DNA of 64,000 bases from Aequorivita sublithincola DSM 14238 (lineage in GTDB: Bacteria > Bacteroidota > Bacteroidia > Flavobacteriales > Flavobacteriaceae), in the NCBI RefSeq assembly GCF_000265385.1, contig NC_018013.1:1019001-1083000 (forward strand). Reading direction: 5' to 3'. Position 1 is the stretch's first letter. Each line of letters begins with the position of its first letter. Positions 62,331-64,000 of this stretch are shown here, in pieces. Under the pieces are notes generated by a model that was not told the origin of the DNA, ran no database searches, and saw only the letters and a list, made by a program, of their open reading frames with translations. Both the position numbers and the translations under genes were made by a program.

Positions 62331-62364
62331 AAGCATCCTATTAATTGGGGTGCTTTTTTTATTT
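62331..62364 (+). terminator. Terminator of rplY
   Basis: Stem AAAGCATCC (62331-62339) / GGGTGCTTT (62349-62357), one G-T pair, then T run with an A interruption to 62364. pth then needs its own promoter or read-through. Confidence 0.8.
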
Positions 62365-62430
62365 TTACAACTTCTTGATTCAAAATTCAATGTTCAAAAT
62401 TCAAGATTTCAGTCTTGGTTTAAAATATAT

Positions 62431-63063
62431 ATGATTTCATTTTTAAAAAATTTATTTTCAGCAAAAGCTGAACAAATTAGTACAGAGGAAGATTCAATGA
62501 AAAAATTTCTTATTGTAGGCTTAGGGAATATAGGTCCAAAATATACAAACACACGTCACAACATTGGCTTCAAAATAGTCGATTTTTATGCTGAAAAAAA
62601 TTCACTTGCTTGGGAAACTGCCAAGTTGGGCGACGTTACTTCACATAAAGTGAAAGGAAGAACTTTCGTTTTTTTGAAACCAAGCACCTATATGAATTTA
62701 AGCGGAAAGGCCGTAAATTACTGGCTTGATAAAGAAAAGATTCCGGTAGAAAATATGCTTGTAATTACAGACGACTTAAATTTAGCTTTCGGAACCATTC
62801 GCATAAAAACGAAGGGAAGTGATGGCGGCCACAATGGCTTAAAGGATATTCAGAATACATTGCAAACCACCAATTACAACCGTTTTCGATTTGGAATAAG
62901 CGATGCTTTTGCCAAAGGAAGACAAGTAGATTACGTTTTGGGTGAATGGGAAGCGGATGAAGATAAACAACTTCCCGAACGTTTGGAACTGAGCTGCAAA
63001 ATCATAGAATCCTTCGCGCTTGCAGGAATAACCATTACCATGAACACCTATAACGGAAAATAA
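62431..63063 (+). CDS. pth: Peptidyl-tRNA hydrolase
   Basis: Releases tRNA from drop-off peptidyl-tRNAs. Start chosen at the ATG at 62431 (MISFLKNLFSAKAEQ), since flavobacterial Pth commonly have this ~20-residue leader ahead of MKKFLIVGLGNIGPKYTNTRHNIGF; a start at that internal Met (62497) is possible. Catalytic His in NTRHNIGF; other motifs: FLKPSTYMNLSG, VITDDLNLAFG, GSDGGHNGLK and FGI at the C-terminal part. Ends 2 bp before ribF. Confidence 0.95.
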   Translation: MISFLKNLFSAKAEQISTEEDSMKKFLIVGLGNIGPKYTNTRHNIGFKIVDFYAEKNSLAWETAKLGDVTSHKVKGRTFVFLKPSTYMNLSGKAVNYWLDKEKIPVENMLVITDDLNLAFGTIRIKTKGSDGGHNGLKDIQNTLQTTNYNRFRFGISDAFAKGRQVDYVLGEWEADEDKQLPERLELSCKIIESFALAGITITMNTYNGK

Positions 63064-63065
63064 TT

Positions 63066-63998
63066 TTGAAGACATATTCCACAGCTTCCACGTATAAAAA
63101 TGACCGCCAAAGCGTGGTCACCATTGGCACTTTTGATGGGGTTCATATTGGTCATAAAGCAATTCTAAAACGCTTGGTAGAAACTGCCAAAAAAGAAGAT
63201 TTAGATTCCGTAGTGCTTACGTTTTTCCCACATCCGCGGATGGTGCTTCAGCAAAATTCCGACATTAAACTTATAAATACGATTGACGAAAGAACGGAAT
63301 TACTCGAAAAAACTGGTCTCGATCATCTAGTAATCCATCCTTTTACACACGCTTTTTCTCGCTTAACGGCTTTGGAATATGTTCGCGATATTTTAGTAAA
63401 CCGATTAAAAGCGAAAAAAATAATCATCGGTTACGACCATCGCTTTGGCAGAAATAGAAATGCTGATATTGCCGATTTAAAAGAATTTGGAAAAACTTAT
63501 GATTTTGAAGTTGAAGAAATTTCAGCAAAGGAATTGGACGATGTAGCAATAAGTTCCACAAAAATCCGAAAAGCCTTATCTGAAGGCGATATTGAAATCG
63601 CAAACAACTTTTTGGGCTATAATTTCATGATTTCTGGTGAAGTGGTTCAAGGGAAAGCAATTGGCAGAACAATAAAATATCCAACGGCAAATTTGAAGCT
63701 AAAGGAAACCTATAAACTTGTTCCAAAAAACGGAGTTTATATCGTTCAATCTTTCATTGAAGATGAAAAAGTCTTCGGAATTGCGAGCATTGGCAACAAT
63801 CCCACCGTTGGCGGAACTAAAAAAACCATTGAAACCTATTTCTTAGATTTCAACAAAGATTTATACGGCAAAGAACTTACAATCGAATTTTTAAAATTCA
63901 TAAGAGATGAAGAAAATTTCGACACCGTTGAAATATTAAGACAAGAGATAGTAAAAGACGAAATTTTCGCAAAACAATATTTAAAAGAGCGTGAATAA
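63066..63998 (+). CDS. ribF: Bifunctional riboflavin kinase/FAD synthetase
   Basis: 310 residues. N-terminal FAD synthetase (nucleotidyl-transferase Rossmann fold: VVTIGTFDGVHIGHKAILKRL with the HxGH-type motif; IIGYDHRFGRNRNAD) and C-terminal riboflavin kinase (GKAIGRTIKYPTANL, KNGVYIV, ASIGNNPTVGG, LTIEFLKFIRDE). Converts riboflavin to FMN and FAD. The start is TTG at 63066, 2 bp after the pth stop; no suitable ATG lies near, and the FAD synthetase N-terminus would be lost at the next Met. Confidence 0.94.
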   Translation: MKTYSTASTYKNDRQSVVTIGTFDGVHIGHKAILKRLVETAKKEDLDSVVLTFFPHPRMVLQQNSDIKLINTIDERTELLEKTGLDHLVIHPFTHAFSRLTALEYVRDILVNRLKAKKIIIGYDHRFGRNRNADIADLKEFGKTYDFEVEEISAKELDDVAISSTKIRKALSEGDIEIANNFLGYNFMISGEVVQGKAIGRTIKYPTANLKLKETYKLVPKNGVYIVQSFIEDEKVFGIASIGNNPTVGGTKKTIETYFLDFNKDLYGKELTIEFLKFIRDEENFDTVEILRQEIVKDEIFAKQYLKERE

Positions 63999-64000
63999 AT

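Noticed and set aside
1..64000. CRISPR array or cas genes
   Set aside because: No regularly spaced identical repeats of 24-40 bp with unique spacers; the 21-bp array at 6.7 kb is degenerate and has no spacers.

Overview
The window looks like a chromosome segment of a marine-type Flavobacteriaceae (Bacteroidota). It is AT-rich and carries several type IX secretion (T9SS) C-terminal sorting domains. Promoters show the Bacteroidota -7 box TAnnTTTG, Shine-Dalgarno sites are weak or absent, and flavobacterial gene orders recur (rplM-rpsI-rpsB-tsf; flippase-dut-nucleotidyltransferase-TPR-DUF4292-M23; prs-rplY-pth-ribF). I cannot name the genus.

Left chromosomal part (1-31.4 kb). A 5'-truncated pyruvate carboxylase is followed by the ribosomal protein / EF-Ts block with structured leaders. 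Next come an unusual degenerate 21-bp (7-codon) repeat array, a duplicated helical protein and a tandem pair of small T9SS proteins. A long minus-strand block follows: an envelope operon (flippase, lipoprotein, dut, sugar nucleotidyltransferase, TPR, DUF4292 lipoprotein, EnvC-like protein), then thioesterase, mgtE, rsmA, TPR, T9SS, lipoprotein and DUF3109 genes. The rest is MarC, S41 protease, dCMP deaminase, HupE-like, T9SS and APC permease genes.

Genomic island (about 31.47-60.36 kb). A 28.9-kb element sits in a tRNA-Leu(CAA) gene. It is bounded by a perfect 59-bp direct repeat of the tRNA 3' part, has a tyrosine integrase at the left end, and carries a matched doublet repeat (TGTTGTACC twice, 2 bp apart) just inside each end that looks like integrase arm sites. 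No relaxase or conjugation genes are visible. Its cargo is mainly defence-like. (a) Minus-strand genes 34.0-40.1 kb: a group-II/UG-like reverse transcriptase with a glycine-rich C-terminus, a 602-aa partner with a PD-(D/E)XK-like motif, a protein with an HEPN Rx4H motif, and two unknown helical proteins. (b) Two paralogous degenerate nucleotidyltransferase-HEPN proteins with matching upstream operator-like sequences, and an XRE regulator. (c) A secreted-protein cluster. (d) A Panacea-like/DUF488 protein, an unknown protein and an HNH nuclease frameshifted by an 8-bp tandem triplication. (e) A seven-gene operon: AbiEi, AbiEii, MmeI-like methyltransferase without a visible nuclease, SF2 helicase, T5orf172-type GIY-YIG protein, DUF3800 and a second GIY-YIG protein. 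Items (a) and (e) are the best candidates for undescribed systems.

Right chromosomal part (60.3 kb to end). The intact tRNA-Leu, a decayed second tRNA-Leu 5' half just beyond it, then prs, rplY with a 5'-terminal hairpin, pth and ribF. All functional calls are by reading motifs; no database search was run.
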